The translations under genes and the position numbers were made by a program. A stretch of 64,000 nucleotides of DNA from Sistotremastrum niveocremeum HHB9708 (Eukaryota > Basidiomycota > Agaricomycetes > Sistotremastrales > Sistotremastraceae), in the NCBI GenBank assembly GCA_001630475.1, contig KV419439.1, positions 107,155 to 171,154 on the forward strand, in the 5' to 3' direction. How positions within the stretch are numbered: the stretch's first letter is position 1; the number at the start of each line of letters is the position of its first letter. The notes under the pieces are model-generated. The model searched no databases. It was given only the letters and a program-made list of their open reading frames with translations, and was not told the DNA's origin. Positions 14,421 through 26,338 of this stretch are shown here, piece after piece.

Positions 14421-16573
14421 TCACCAGGTGAAACCCTCCACAGCCCAGTGCGGCATCTCAGTCTCGAACGCGCCAAGTGTCTTCGTCGTATAACGCAGAG
14501 CATGAAGAAAGATATACAGTTTCTCAGGGTCCGGGTCAGGGTGAAGAGGTAAATAGCATTCAGGGCAAAATCGCGCGGCTTCCTCTGGATCCAGGACAGC
14601 CACATCGAGCCCCACGTTCTTCGCCAAGGTAACGCCGTCCACAATTTGCTCCCGTTCGGCCTGTAATGTAGTTGTCGGCGAAGGCTCTGTTGAAGATGAG
14701 GCCGTGTCGTTGACGAAGGTGACGATGCCACGCTGTCGGTCTTTGAATGTCTTTCGCATGTTCTGCTGGACTTTTCGCGGCTTCCCTCGTGCTCTTATCT
14801 CCTCACAAACGTGCTGAGGAACCAGCCCGCTCTTTGCCCGGAATATTACATCTCTCCACCGTGACCAATCGTCCTCCTCGTCCTATTCAATCTCAATGAG
14901 TACGAAGGAAACCACTCGATAAGCGGACTTTACGGACCTTCATGTTCCGGAGCTTCGTGATTACTTCAACTGCCTCGGAACTCAGAGGTACCGGCGATCC
15001 CATTCCGATATCCTCGCCCGTCTCTCGTGGGAGAAGTTTCGGTCTGGGTGTTGCCTCTTCCGTCGTACGATCATCGGAATGCGATATTGGCTGCGGCGTT
15101 TCCGAAGACAGCTCCACGGGCAGCGTGTCTGGCTCGTCTTTCTCCCGGGCGGTTGGCTCAGAGTCAGGGGGAGGAGATGATCGCCTGAGCTGAGCAGGTG
15201 GCACGGGTGGAGCTCGCAGATCAGAAGGCACGGATGATAGACCCCCCTTTCCCACTCCTTTCCCCTGCTCCTCATCTGATAAGTTCTCGAGCATAGCTTA
15301 GGACGAGATATTTACGTACCCATATACTTTCACTCGAGTAGATGGGATCATTCGCTATCGGATAACCAAGATATTGAAGGTGCACGCGGATCTGATGTGC
15401 TGCATGGCTATGTGTGAGAATCGGAGCGGTATGAAAGGAGATTCGACGAACATCGTCCTGTGAGAGGCTGGCCTGGATGTAGTGTGAGTATATGAAACGG
15501 CATATATCGAGTTACATACAATGAAGAACACTGGTGTCCGTCGCGGCATCGTAGAACATTCGATTGAAGATCGTCTTCGCCGGCTAGAAGATGAGTGTTG
15601 CGTAAGTAGAGCTCATATAAGAAAAGGCAACGAGTGACACCTTTCCCTCCGGGTGGACGATATTCAACCCCATCTGTCGGTCCACAGTAAGGAGAGGCTC
15701 CTCACATATCACAGTTTCTCTACAAGCGAAACATGAGTCAAGAGATACCGGGTAGGGGGCACATGAACTTGGACGCACGTACGCCGGGAATTCAAATCTG
15801 CACCGAGCAATGTATTCTTTGCGGATAGTCCCGCTTGTGAATTCCTCGGTGAGTCCGCGTGCGCGACTAGATGAGAGGGCGAGAATCATCAAGCCCGAAG
15901 TCAATCGATCTAGCCGATTAACAGCTGGAAGGCGGTGATATATATGAGTGTGATTTCGAGATGAGGATTCTTAGAGGACGCACTGTAGATCTTTGGATAT
16001 CCAAACTCGTTCTTCAGAGTCTCCACCAAGCTCTGTCTGTGATACCTCCCTGTCGAATGAACCGGGATGCTCCCAGGTTTGTCAATTACGATGTACTCTC
16101 CGGGAACTTCATGGAGGATTCTGATAGGTATATCGGTCACTGGAGGTTCATGGCGGTGGACAATATTTCTGTTAAAGAGAAGAAGAGAGATGATCAGTTG
16201 AAGTACGGAGAAGCAAGAGAATAGACTATTCGACTGACTCACTCGAGGATATCGCCGTTTTGGATGATGGTACCAGGAAGCGCGATCTTCCCATTTAAGG
16301 TCGTAACTCCTGACTCTAAAGCATATCTCTGTCCAAAAGAGACTGCCCATCAGAGTTTATCATGGCTTTCGTGGTATAATAACTCACGTAGTATTCTAAT
16401 GAACGATCTCGAAACTCGGTGGAAACCATCTCCAATATCTCTCTTCCATACCATCGACCTTTGGCCATCGTGATATATGGATGCCAGTATGATGGAATTT
16501 TCTTGAGCCCGGCCTTTCGTTTGACGGCCGGTTTAGGTGGTGTAAACGAGTGATCGTCGGCTGACGCGGCCAT
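14421..16573 (-). CDS. PUS9: RluA-family tRNA pseudouridine synthase, Pus8/Pus9-like
   Basis: Ten exons: 16388-16573, 16243-16328, 15984-16168, 15783-15924, 15641-15719, 15520-15583, 15452-15472, 15320-15399, ~14938-15270 and 14421-14882 (545 residues). An S4-like RNA-binding part ([12 protein letters not shown]...[10 protein letters not shown]...IIQNGDILE) comes first. The RluA core follows: [34 protein letters not shown] with the catalytic Asp, and [19 protein letters not shown]. The family isomerises uridine 32 of tRNAs: Pus9 in mitochondria, Pus8/Rib2 in the cytosol. There is no Rib2-type deaminase domain, so Pus9-like is favoured, although no clear mitochondrial presequence is seen. The C-terminal 250 residues are acidic and Pro-rich with a Cys pair ([11 protein letters not shown]). 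One exon is only 21 bases. The acceptor of exon 9 is the least certain boundary. Confidence 0.93.
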
Positions 16574-17113
16574 TCTCGTCCAAAATTCTTGGTATGAAGA
16601 TGAATGGCTTCGCTGGAAGACACTAGGACGCTTGACTAGGATTCTGGCGTAACACACACGACCCAAGACGAGAATCGTGGCTGGTGGGTGACTGCAGCAG
16701 GTGGACAATTCTAACTCCGATACTACTCGAGAAAAATAATCACGCGACGGGAAAGATTGAAAGGAGACGGCAATTCATGTTCTACACTGTCTATTTCTGC
16801 AGCCAAATCGTCAAGCCCCATTGGGAGCTGAACACTCGATCCTCGCGATATATAGGCAATGCACCGGCGAGGTAGCATATGGCAAATGACGATCAGCCGC
16901 ATTGTAGCTACGAGATTAGATGACAGAAACTTGAGCGTATGACACCACGTAGGACTGGCTATCGTGGATAGATGAGAAGAGAATTTAGATGCTGTTGAAA
17001 ACAGATGGATGGCGAGATGGGCGTTAGACCAGCATCTCAGTCGCAGAAGAGAGCAAAGCTAGTTGGAAAGATAGCAAATGATGCGTTACAGCAGGTGGGA
17101 TGGACGACAGGCT
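16574..17113. other. Intergenic region between the PUS9-like and CHY genes
   Basis: 540 bases with no supported gene. The reading frame upstream of ATG 16573 stays open for 45 codons (starting from a TTG) but lacks an ATG, so it was not used as the start. Confidence 0.4.
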
Positions 17114-17633
17114 TCAGCCTATTCGATCTGAGAAATCTTGGAATCTGGCTGCACTGGAAGTCACGGCCTTGACTCGTTCATCCTTCAGCATGCTATACAA
17201 CACGGTAAGATTCCCGTCATGTACTGAGAGGATAGCCACGCACCGAGCATCCTTACGAATATCTTCTCCCTCTACTTCCAAGACAGCCTGCGGTGTCTTC
17301 GCATCGATGACCTAGGATACAGATCAGCAAGAGATCAGAAGCACGAGATAGTCCCTTACATAGTGATTATCACAATGTGGACAATATTCGTCGCTTTCTT
17401 CGTACGTGTTCATATCTTTCCGGAAAGCTTTCTTGCACTTCTTGCACATGAATGCCATCTCCATCGTCTTGGCCAACCTGTGCGATTCTGACTCGCCGTG
17501 GCATTCCGCGCAATCAAACCATTTCTTGCAGCAGGGGGCGCGAATGGCCACTTGAGCGTTGACGATGTGTTTACTTCAATCCCTCTGTATCATCAGATGA
17601 AGATTCTAGACCATTTGTATTGACTGACCACAT
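17114..17633 (-). CDS. HOT13: CHY-type zinc-finger protein (Hot13-like)
   Basis: Exons 17629-17633, 17360-17573, 17244-17311 and 17114-17192 give 121 residues. The protein starts MCKHIVNAQVAIRAPCCKKW, then has FDCAECHGESESH and CKKCKKAF...CPHCDNHYV, the Cys/His spacing of the CHY zinc finger. Yeast Hot13 acts in the mitochondrial intermembrane space, keeping Mia40 in a zinc-free, oxidisable state for disulfide relay import. The start codon sits in a five-base first exon (ATGTG): the first two bases of the Cys-2 codon are joined to the rest across a 55-base intron. That start is the only one giving the expected Cys-Lys-His opening. Function is inferred from the family. Confidence 0.9.
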
Positions 17634-18034
17634 GTTGGAACGTCGGCGGACAGGAGCAGTCGTTGACTGAAAGTTCGGATGCGGTGATCGGAATCATCGG
17701 ATGCCATCCAGCCTCTTTGTTCCAAGCTTTGTTCACCCCAACTCCGGACAAAAATATTCTTTCTCAAGTCGAATGACTGGTACAATTTCTTGCTGTTAGT
17801 TCGGGCGATTCAAACATTCTTGGGAAGGTGAAAAATTATACCGCATCATACTTTCTCACCAATAAACTGAGAAATGGTACATCCCAAGGTACCTCCGCCT
17901 GAGTCTGATGTTTCAGTTTTTCGGGTTGGATCTGGATGGACTGCTTGATGGCTACTAATGCTCAGAAACGTCTCGCCGATTCCGACCCTGAATTCACCTT
18001 CCTGTTTCTCATCATGTATCGACGCGCTCTTATT
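17634..18034. promoter_or_regulatory. Upstream region of the CHY gene
   Basis: About 400 bases. A short open stretch on the minus strand next to the CHY start (around 17,635-17,745) reads protein-like with two Cys, but it is in another frame from the CHY start and is probably leader sequence. Nothing else was recognised. Confidence 0.35.
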
Positions 18035-19240
18035 CTACCAAGCCTCAAAAAGCCGATAAATTTCACAGCCCCACTGACACAAATCCCCTGAACCGGGAAA
18101 ATCATCTGATCGCTCTATATGCGCATGAGCTTCGCGACCCCATTTACGCGTTTGAACGACCTCTGGGACCCATAGTACGACTTCTCTGATAATATCATGA
18201 CACCCTGATTCAACGTGGGAGAGTGCACCGCCACCGTGCAGGAGCACCAACACTTCCTCACCCTTTACATTTTCTGTTATTGGGATCGAGCGGTATGGAC
18301 CTTCACTCTTCTCTAGTATGATGTGCGTCATTTCGTTTCTGATCTGCTCGAGGTTTGATCTAGATGAGGGACTTGTCGATGATTTTCTTGTTTCGGGGTT
18401 CTTTCTCATCAGAGGATTTGCTTCCATCGCTGTGCATGATCATCACCATCATCACTTCCTATTGAAATACCTCGCAGCTTGAAAACCTCCGTTGACAAAG
18501 CTTGCATCATTCTCTCATAGTCTCGACAGGAAACATCCCAGGCTACGTCGATCCCATGGCAAGAAAAGTCACATTTCGGACAGGACTCACTGCCACTTGA
18601 CCCGCATGTCCCATTCCGTCCTGAAAGACTTAACACTATGTGATCGCAATTGGGGTATGATCGTAGGTACAGGGCGTATATTCGATCTCGGAAACAATTC
18701 TCGATATCTCCTCGAAATCACCGATATGAAGGCGCGTATGTCGGAAGCAAACGGACACACTCTGTTATGGCAGAATCAATCGCCTCCGCTGCCCGAGGTT
18801 CGAGATCTTCACATGCCGACTTGCACATGAACCCCGGATCGTCATCACAACCCTCACAGTATCGCACTGGACTTGGCCCTGAACTGGAAAAACCTTGGTC
18901 TTTCAGGACAATGGACCCGGATCGCAGCTGTAGTAATCGACCCACTGATTCTAACAAAAATGTGACTTGATCCTCGGCTTCTCAAGTTTGCATAATGGGC
19001 ATCTGGATGAGATAATCATATCGTCAACAACTCTCTTCTCCCTAGCCAACCACGTCTGTTGTTCTAGAACTGGAGATCGCTTCCCATCCTCGCTGATGTT
19101 CCAAGATATGTCGGAATGGAAGAGACAGCCGCGTGTCGTGCAAGGGTCATGACTCACATCAGTGTATGTGTCCTTTGAAATTCCTCGTGACAAGTTCCAC
19201 GCTTGGCTCCTTCAATTTCGGACGCACCCATAATGCAAGT
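18035..19240 (-). pseudogene. Cys-rich locus, apparently decayed gene
   Basis: Protein-like segments follow each other on the minus strand in different frames. One is near 19,193-18,961 (GKRSPVLEQQTWLAREKRVV, then CPLCKLEKPRIK). The next is near 18,957-18,718 (RYCEGCDDDPGFMCKSACED). A third near 18,720-18,637 reads GDFEEISRIVSEIEYTPC. A fourth (18,636-18,409) has CPKCDFSCHGIDVAWDVSC, and a last one (18,427-18,035) has no motif. Joining them needs at least two frame changes not explained by introns; one falls at a T-run near 18,957-18,964. The Cys pairs suggest a zinc-binding protein. It could be a real gene whose sequence carries small errors, or a pseudogene. The family is not recognised. 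Confidence 0.35.
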
Positions 19241-19468
19241 ACAGTTCCATCGAACGGCCGGAAGTTGTCGTATAGTCAAGGCAGAACCTGATCACTAGAC
19301 TTCCTTGTACATAAGAGGTCGATATTATTTTACGACGGATTGGATGATGAGAGACAACAAAAATATAAATTAGATAATGCAAATGTGACCGTTTTGAGGA
19401 GGTGCGGAAGCATTGCCAAAGCATTGACCAACATACGGAGAACGATATCATGCCGACAATGGAGGTAA

Positions 19469-20444
19469 TTACTGTATCGCATCAGGACACTGTTGATAGG
19501 CGCAGAACTCCAACATACCTTGATGAACTTTGCCATGAACTTGCGGTGAAATTCAGTGCGCAAGAGGTCGTTCACAAACTGGCCCTTCGGTTTATCTGAC
19601 GTGCCCTGAGCCTGATTCTTGAAGATGAGATCTTGAAGAAATACGCTGAGTGAACGTAGAATAAGAGGTATAGTGAATACTCACCATCATCCCATCGGCG
19701 CTTCACGGCGAATGTACTTGCTGTCCCTGTCCCGACGGGACCTGTCGATTGACCAAGAGCGGCAGCGAGATTCAATAAAGGGTTTCCTGAGGCAATTTCT
19801 TCTTCTCTCTCCTGCTGACTCTTCTCCGCGTTTTCTCGGTCCTGCCTCGCTTTCTCCTCTGCTCGCTCCCGTTTAATTTTTTCCAGCTCTCGTAGAAGCT
19901 CGGCGGTGTCATCTTCGTCGTCGTCGTCATCATCATCATCTTCGTCCTCCTTCTCTTCGTTTTCTTTTTCCTCTCCGTCTTCGTCTGATCCTGCCTTGCC
20001 GTTGGTCTTGTCTTCGACCTCGGCGTCAGCGTCGCTTTTGTCGTCATCGTCATCGTCGTCTCGGTCGAGCTCCAGAGCCTCTTGAAGAAGTTTTCGTCGC
20101 TTATTAGACTCTTCCGATGCTCCATTCTCTATTGACAGAGATGTCGAGTCGGCCGAGGGAGGAAGTCCCTGCGCCTTGCGCTTCTTCTCTTTAGCTTCAG
20201 CCTCCGCAGCCAGCAGCTCCTGTCGTAAATCCAGTCTCGCAACTTCTCCTGTAGACGATTGACCAGGTTGCCTAAATTTTTACGCCACGAATGAGAATAT
20301 AAGGGTGTGGCACGCGATATTTCTGACTGACCGAAATTTAAGCTTCGTTTGCGCTGCCATGTCCCTCGCCGAGAACTGACGCGAACCGCCTTTAACCTCT
20401 TTCGCCTGGGCGGGATCCCATGTCGGTCTGTGTGCTGTAGACAT
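19469..20444 (-). CDS. CWC15: Pre-mRNA splicing factor CWC15
   Basis: Exons 20332-20444, 19685-20271, 19519-19631 and 19469-19471 give 271 residues. The N-terminus [20 protein letters not shown] and the C-terminal block ([18 protein letters not shown], preceded by [20 protein letters not shown]) are diagnostic. The middle is a long acidic Asp/Glu region followed by a charged coiled coil, as in other fungal orthologues. Cwc15 is part of the Prp19/NineTeen-related complex in the catalytic spliceosome. The stop codon TAA lies in a separate three-base terminal exon, reached by a 47-base intron (gtatgt...acag). Without that splice, translation would continue past the conserved C-terminus. Confidence 0.95.
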
Positions 20445-23400
20445 GTTGGACGACCAAAATGATCAATCTAGAAAGCGAGTGACGATATACGTGCGCGGAG
20501 CAGCGACAATGAGTTGCAGTCGGAGTTTGAAGGTTTCGGCGCTTCTCCTCTCTCTCCGAGTCAGGCCCACTGGCATTTGCCAGGAACTGGACGTCGCGCT
20601 GCATGCCACGAGCGTGATATCGACGTGATCTACTGAGTGGTTATTTTGTTGACATACAGACATGATTTCTTCTGCTCGCCGACCATTAGAAGCTTGTATC
20701 TCTTGATCAGGCCATCCGGCTGGGGCAATGTCCGGGGCTTCCAGCGTACGAACGAAGGTTATTCGCCTGCTGAACCAGTGCATCCACCGAGCCTCCTTAT
20801 TGTGTTCTCAATGCGGATACGACTTTACTGCTACAGTTTTTCTCTGTTATAGGGCTATGGGCTTCGCTTCAGTTGGTTATCCTATCCTTTGATGACATCG
20901 CTTGCGGTTGTCTTCCCCGCAAAAAATCAGCCATCTGTATTTGCCGGCTGAAGATTAGGGAAGTTGATACTCTAGTTCCAACCCCAAAACCCCGCGATGT
21001 TGAACCGAAGCTTCCCGATCTCACGCTGAGGACCAACAACTCTGACAAGCTCAAAAATGGCACTTCCTACCCTAAGACACTCGAGCTCGATTCTGCATCT
21101 CATGGGAGTGACTTCACCGCGTCTCGTCCTGACGGCTCTTTATCCTTTCTTGCATTGATTGCTCGTAGTTCGTTTCCAGTTCGGATGCCTGTCTCGATGG
21201 TGCCACAGTGACAGTATTCATTTCCCTGAATCACCCGGTCCTGTCATACGATACTGCAATCGAGTCAGCATTCTCGTCAGGCCCGGCGGAGGTCATCCAT
21301 ATGGACTGAGATCGACTCTTCGGTATTCTTTGCTCTTCCCAGCGCTTTTTGAGGCTGAACTTTTTTCAGACGGCGATCTAGACTCTCCACAGACTGGACT
21401 TGCGGTCTCCCTGGAGTCCAAGAATCTCTGCGTTCTTGCTCTGCAAACAGCAAACAAGATGTTGTGGGGTGTATTTTCCCTAGTTGACTACGAGTGTCAT
21501 GAAAATTCAAAGTCCGGTCGACGCCGAGCAATGCCGAATATCCGACTATGTAAATGGCGAAAACTTCTGGCGCCACGATGGCGACCGCTTCGGACTTTCT
21601 GAAAGCCTCTCTCTTCGCCTGTCGACCTCCGTTCGGAACCATACGCTAAGGGCGATTTAGGCAACCTGCCGCTCCCGAATACCTGGCCGAATATCCAAGT
21701 TGGTACAGCCGCGATGCGGAGTTTTTCTCATCCAATTGTATGAGGTAACCGCTGTCACCCTAAATCAAGATCTTAGCTCAGGCTCCGACGTGAAGTCAAT
21801 TATCGTACCAACAGAGGGCGAAATCGGGAAACGGAGTCGCTCAACTCGGCCCCAATGAGTGCGGACATACGTAGCTGATAAGACTCGAGAAGTGCAATGC
21901 GTCTATCACAACGTCCAAATCGTGTGAGTTCTCTGGGTTCACTTCTCCAAATCCTTATTCAGCCGAATATAGAGCGCTAAGCCGTCAATCGAGTTCATGC
22001 ACGACATGGACGAGATTGGCAGTCCCCTTCATCCTACTACTGGAATCGTTGAGCAATTTCAATTTCTCTCTGTTCTGTTCATAGGTTGAGCATACCTTTG
22101 GTCGTAGCTTCACGCTTTCCGCTTCGCTAGATGTTGATGCACCAGCGTTCTCATGCCGCCGAAAATCAACGGAACCGTTACGGATCACTGAGACTGGAGA
22201 TTGCAAAGTCTGGAAGGGAAGAAAATGCTCCGTCAAACGGCAAGCGCTTCTTCCTCGAGGATCCGAATGGCTGTAGAAGAGCGTACGGCAAGCACTATAG
22301 GGCCATGAGACCATCGGCGGAGGACGACAGACTAGTTTAAGCTTCAGGGATTCGTCTGCTTGTGAGCATCGCTGCTTTTCATTTCACTATGGGAAGACTG
22401 ACGGGACGTTGGCCTGTCAGTGTCAGCCACAAAGGCTTCACCCTGATCGCAATGTCGCATACGGTACACGGCGTGACGTCATTGGCCGGCAGCACCGGAG
22501 ATGCGGATCCGGCGCTTCAGCCGGTGTGTCGATCGCCGGCAACAACGACAGTGAGCTTGAGCCATGTGATGCTTTGACCCAAAACTTCTGAAAATATTAC
22601 ATGTTAATAACGCCCGGCCATGGCGGTGAGAGATGGACAGATCGCGAGATGTGGATGCCGGGTCTAGTGTTGCCCCACCTACTTTAAAAATTCAAAGCTC
22701 CTCTCAAGCGCCTCCGTGATCCTCACGGGCCCGGGTCGGCATGCTCAGACCTAGTGCTTTCGTTGACATGACAGGGAAGATTGAGCGACGATAGGCGGAT
22801 GCTGGTTTAATTGGCTGAGCATCGAGAAGAGTCGCATTCACTCCAATTTACGTCCTACGTGTCCCGGTCACCGATTCTCATACATATAGACACGAAGGAA
22901 CTTGAATCAGACGGAAGGCGGAGGCGAAGAAAAGTGTTTAGCCATATGGCCTGAGACGGCTCCCGTTGAACCTAGCGTTGTGAGCGTGTCCATTTTTTCG
23001 GGATCTGCTCGTTCGGGCTCGCGGGCTTGTAGCACTTGTGTGACGTATTTTAAGTCCACATGAATAGATCTTCCAGCATCAGGTCGCTAATATCTTAATG
23101 GGTTGGTGAGATGCCGAGGTTGATAAGGAAATGTTCATGAGGAGATTCGTCAAACTTTGACCGTCCCCGATCGACGTTGTCAAGCCCGAGTCGAAGCTTC
23201 TGAGTGCTATCGCATAAAAAGAAGAGAAGGTTCGAAGAGAACCGAATGCATCTTTTTTTTACTTGAGCCCGTATGTCAGCCATATGGTTCCTGGTTTTGT
23301 CCGATCCGACTATCTCCATCTCCCTCGCTATCCCCAAATTTTGTCGCAAATATCAAAGCACAAAATTGGCATTTCAGTGATTCAATCGCAGAATCAGTGG

Positions 23401-23995
23401 TGTAATTGATCTGCCGAAGTTATGTACTCAAGTTGATTGCAGTTTGTGTTTGTAATCGTGAGTCAATGTGTGTACTCCGGGCTGTGGAGTGTGTCCAATC
23501 AGGAAGGCACGGGAAGATCCCCAGTGTGGCACTGCCGAATTTGGAGCGCTCATCACAGATTTTGCAAAGATTCGAAATGCATTGATAAGAGGCTGATCGT
23601 AGATCTATACATGGACACATGGGCTTCCAGGAATTCCAGGGTCGACATCGACGCGGCAAGAGAGCGAGCTGTCACAAAATTTTAAACTCAACCTAGAAGA
23701 CCGTAACGAAGCTTCGCTCCGTCCTTCACCTTCATACTTTCTGTTCTTGAAAGCTGATACTCCCATGGATGCCAGGTGTCAAAACAAGTTCCGGAAGGGG
23801 AATGATGACTCTGGACTTCCGCGCAGTCCTGGTTTGATGTGGCGCACGGACTCACGGACTCATTTCCTATAAAACGGCCAAGAGGTCCGAGGGTTGCCCG
23901 TTGTTTCAGATTGCAGTGCCTGCAATTGAGGTACAACCCCGTATCATCCTGTTTCTCAACCCACCCTTCCCAAGTCCTCCACCCAAAGCATCCTC
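20445..23995. other. 3.5 kb gene-poor region
   Basis: The largest gene-free interval. ORFs on both strands (for example 20,873-21,211, 21,159-21,602 plus, 21,277-21,642 minus) are under 150 codons, overlap each other and show no family motif or flanking splice logic. I saw no TIR, LTR or transposase motif. It includes promoter sequence for CWC15 on the left and for the aminotransferase gene on the right. Confidence 0.45.
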
Positions 23996-26004
23996 ATGGG
24001 GAACACTAGCTCTACCCTTCCTCCAGACCATCATCCTTTCCAACACCCCCGACGTCTCAGGTCCGAGGCACTCAAGACAAGCTCTCGGACACCAAGATCT
24101 CTTCGCTTGAAGATACCGGCGTTCTTACATCGCCCAACATCCACCCGAACGCATCCTTCTGCATCCGAGGAACTCCATTCCGAGCGATCAAGCTCTGATG
24201 TTGGTTCGCCCTACGATGATGCATCAAATGTCGACACCTCGAGTATCGAGACTCGAGCCAGCATCTCTCCCGATTACGAGCGATTTCTGGCTGCCTTCCC
24301 TGAATACGCTCTCACTGCGAGTCTGGACATTCTGCGCTCCACCGAGCTCACACGCCTGGACAAACCAGAATCTGAAACCTATGTCGACTATATGGGTGGT
24401 TCCCTCTTCCCCGAACGCCTAGTCAAATGGCACTCAGGGTTTCTCCAAGATAACATCTTAGGAAATACTCATTCGATCAGTAGCAGGTTCGTCGTCCATT
24501 GCCGCTGAAATGACTCACGACTAACTTTTTTCAGTTCTCAGCTCTCGGCTCGTCATGCGTCCGAAGCACGAAAGGCTGTTCTCGACTTCTTTGATGCTCC
24601 TGCCGATCAATACACGGTAGTCTTCACATCTTCGACAACAGCGGCAATCAAACTAGTAGCCGAGAGCTTTCCCTTCGGCTCTACGAGTTCTTTAATACTT
24701 CCAGCCGATGCCCATAACAGTGTTCATGGCATCCGATGCTTCGCGAAGCATAACGGGTCTCAAATTCATTATCTCCCTACACTCCCACGTGGTGGGGTTC
24801 TCCCTGACGAAGTTATGGTAAGTTTGACATTTGATCTCTCGGGGTTCCCGAAAGCACGCCATTCTGATCTCTTTTCCTAAAGCGGTTCTTGGAAAGCCGA
24901 TCATCTTCAGAACAAGCACTCGATGCAGCTCCTTCGCTTTTCGTTCTCACCGGACAGTCCAATATTTCAAATTCGAAGACGCCTCTGTCTTTGTTCAAGA
25001 ACGCCAAAGAGAGCGGGTTGTATACCCTGCTGGATGCGGCAGCACTCGCGCCGACTAGCATTATTTCTCTTCAGAAGACGCCTGTCGACGCCGTGGCTAT
25101 CAGTTTTTACAAGATGTTTGGCTATCCTACCGGTGTCGGTGCATTGATCGTTCGAAAAGATTTTCTTGAGCTGCTGAGCAAGAACAGGCCTTGGTTCGCT
25201 GGAGGCACGGTGGACGTCGTACAAGTTCCTGGCTCCATCGTAAGCTTGGCTGAAGAGCTTCACGAACGATTTGAGGTACGCTCGTAAAAATGAAATACTT
25301 CGATGATACCATATTAATTAATTTACATCAAGGATGGCACCATTAATTATCTTGCCCTTCCAGCTATCACAGAAGGCCTTCAGACTCTCAAACCCCTACT
25401 CCCAATGCTCCCGTTACGACTGTCTTCGTTAACTCTGTGGCTCGTGAAAGCTCTCGAAGACATCAAGCACCCGTCTGGTGTACCTTGTGTCCAGATACTG
25501 TCTCGGACGCCTTCTTCCCGACTGACCAAAATCGGAGAGCAGTCGGACGTAGGATCGGTGATTTCCCTGTTATTCCACGATGTGAGCAATTTGCCGCCCC
25601 TTTTCCATATTTTGTCCGTCAACTGACCTTTGTTCTAGCCCCAGGGAAATATTCTTCCCCTGTCTTTTATCTCGTACTGCGCATTCAAGCACCGGATTTC
25701 ACTTCGCACCGGCTGCATGTGTAATCCAGGCGGTGCAGCAACTCTGCTTGGGATTAACTCTTACATGGACGCTCTGACAGAGGGAGCGACTCTTCGCGAA
25801 CTTGAGTCTCACGCCGGAAGAGAACTTGGGGTCGTCCGAATTAGTCTCGGTTTGGGCTCCAATTTCAATGACGTCCAGCGTGTTATTCAATTTGCGGAAT
25901 TCATTTCGGATGAATTCGAGCGACAAAAGGCGTGGACTGATTGGATGAACCTTCGGGATCGGGAGGAGCTAGGGCCTTGTTGCAATACGGCGAGTCGCGC
26001 ATGA
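23996..26004 (+). CDS. Molybdenum-cofactor-sulfurase-like class V aminotransferase
   Basis: Exons 23996-24486, 24535-24817, 24883-25275, 25333-25581 and 25639-26004 give 593 residues. After ~95 disordered residues comes a PLP fold of the NifS/MOCOS group: YVDYMGGSLFPERLVKWHSG, TVVFTSSTTAAIKLVAESFP, the PLP lysine in ISFYKMFGYPTGVGALIV, and RTGCMCNPGGA with the persulfide-type Cys. Cofactor sulfurases transfer sulfur from L-cysteine to Mo-cofactor to activate xanthine dehydrogenase and aldehyde oxidase. The C-terminal MOSC half of MOCOS/HxB is absent; the gene ends after the aminotransferase part. It could therefore be a stand-alone desulfurase or a paralogue with another substrate. It is convergent with the ABC transporter gene. 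Confidence 0.88.
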
Positions 26005-26338
26005 TTTATTTTCGAGATCGATCGATCTTACTCCAAAACCGAAAACTCGATATGAGAGACTAGTTTCGTACCTACTTTTCTCCCCTCTTTTGGACTTGTA
26101 CTTTTAGTCGTCATCTAAGCTCATCTTCTGCTGTCTTCTCCAACTTGCATTGTTTTCGCTCCTTGTACCTCCTTGTCTCGCATTTGTTGTCTTTGTTTTC
26201 GCACCCTTGTAATTGTACACGTGCTCGATCGAACGGATAAGGTCCTGGGCGATATTGGCGAGGCACATGGTTCTAGCACGCTCAGGCCTCCCCGAGAACA
26301 TCTCTAGATCTGTGCCTGGGCGGCAGGCGCGTGGTGGT
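26005..26338. other. Convergent 3' region
   Basis: About 330 bases between the stops of the plus-strand aminotransferase and the minus-strand ABC transporter. No gene; it should contain both polyadenylation regions. Confidence 0.4.
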
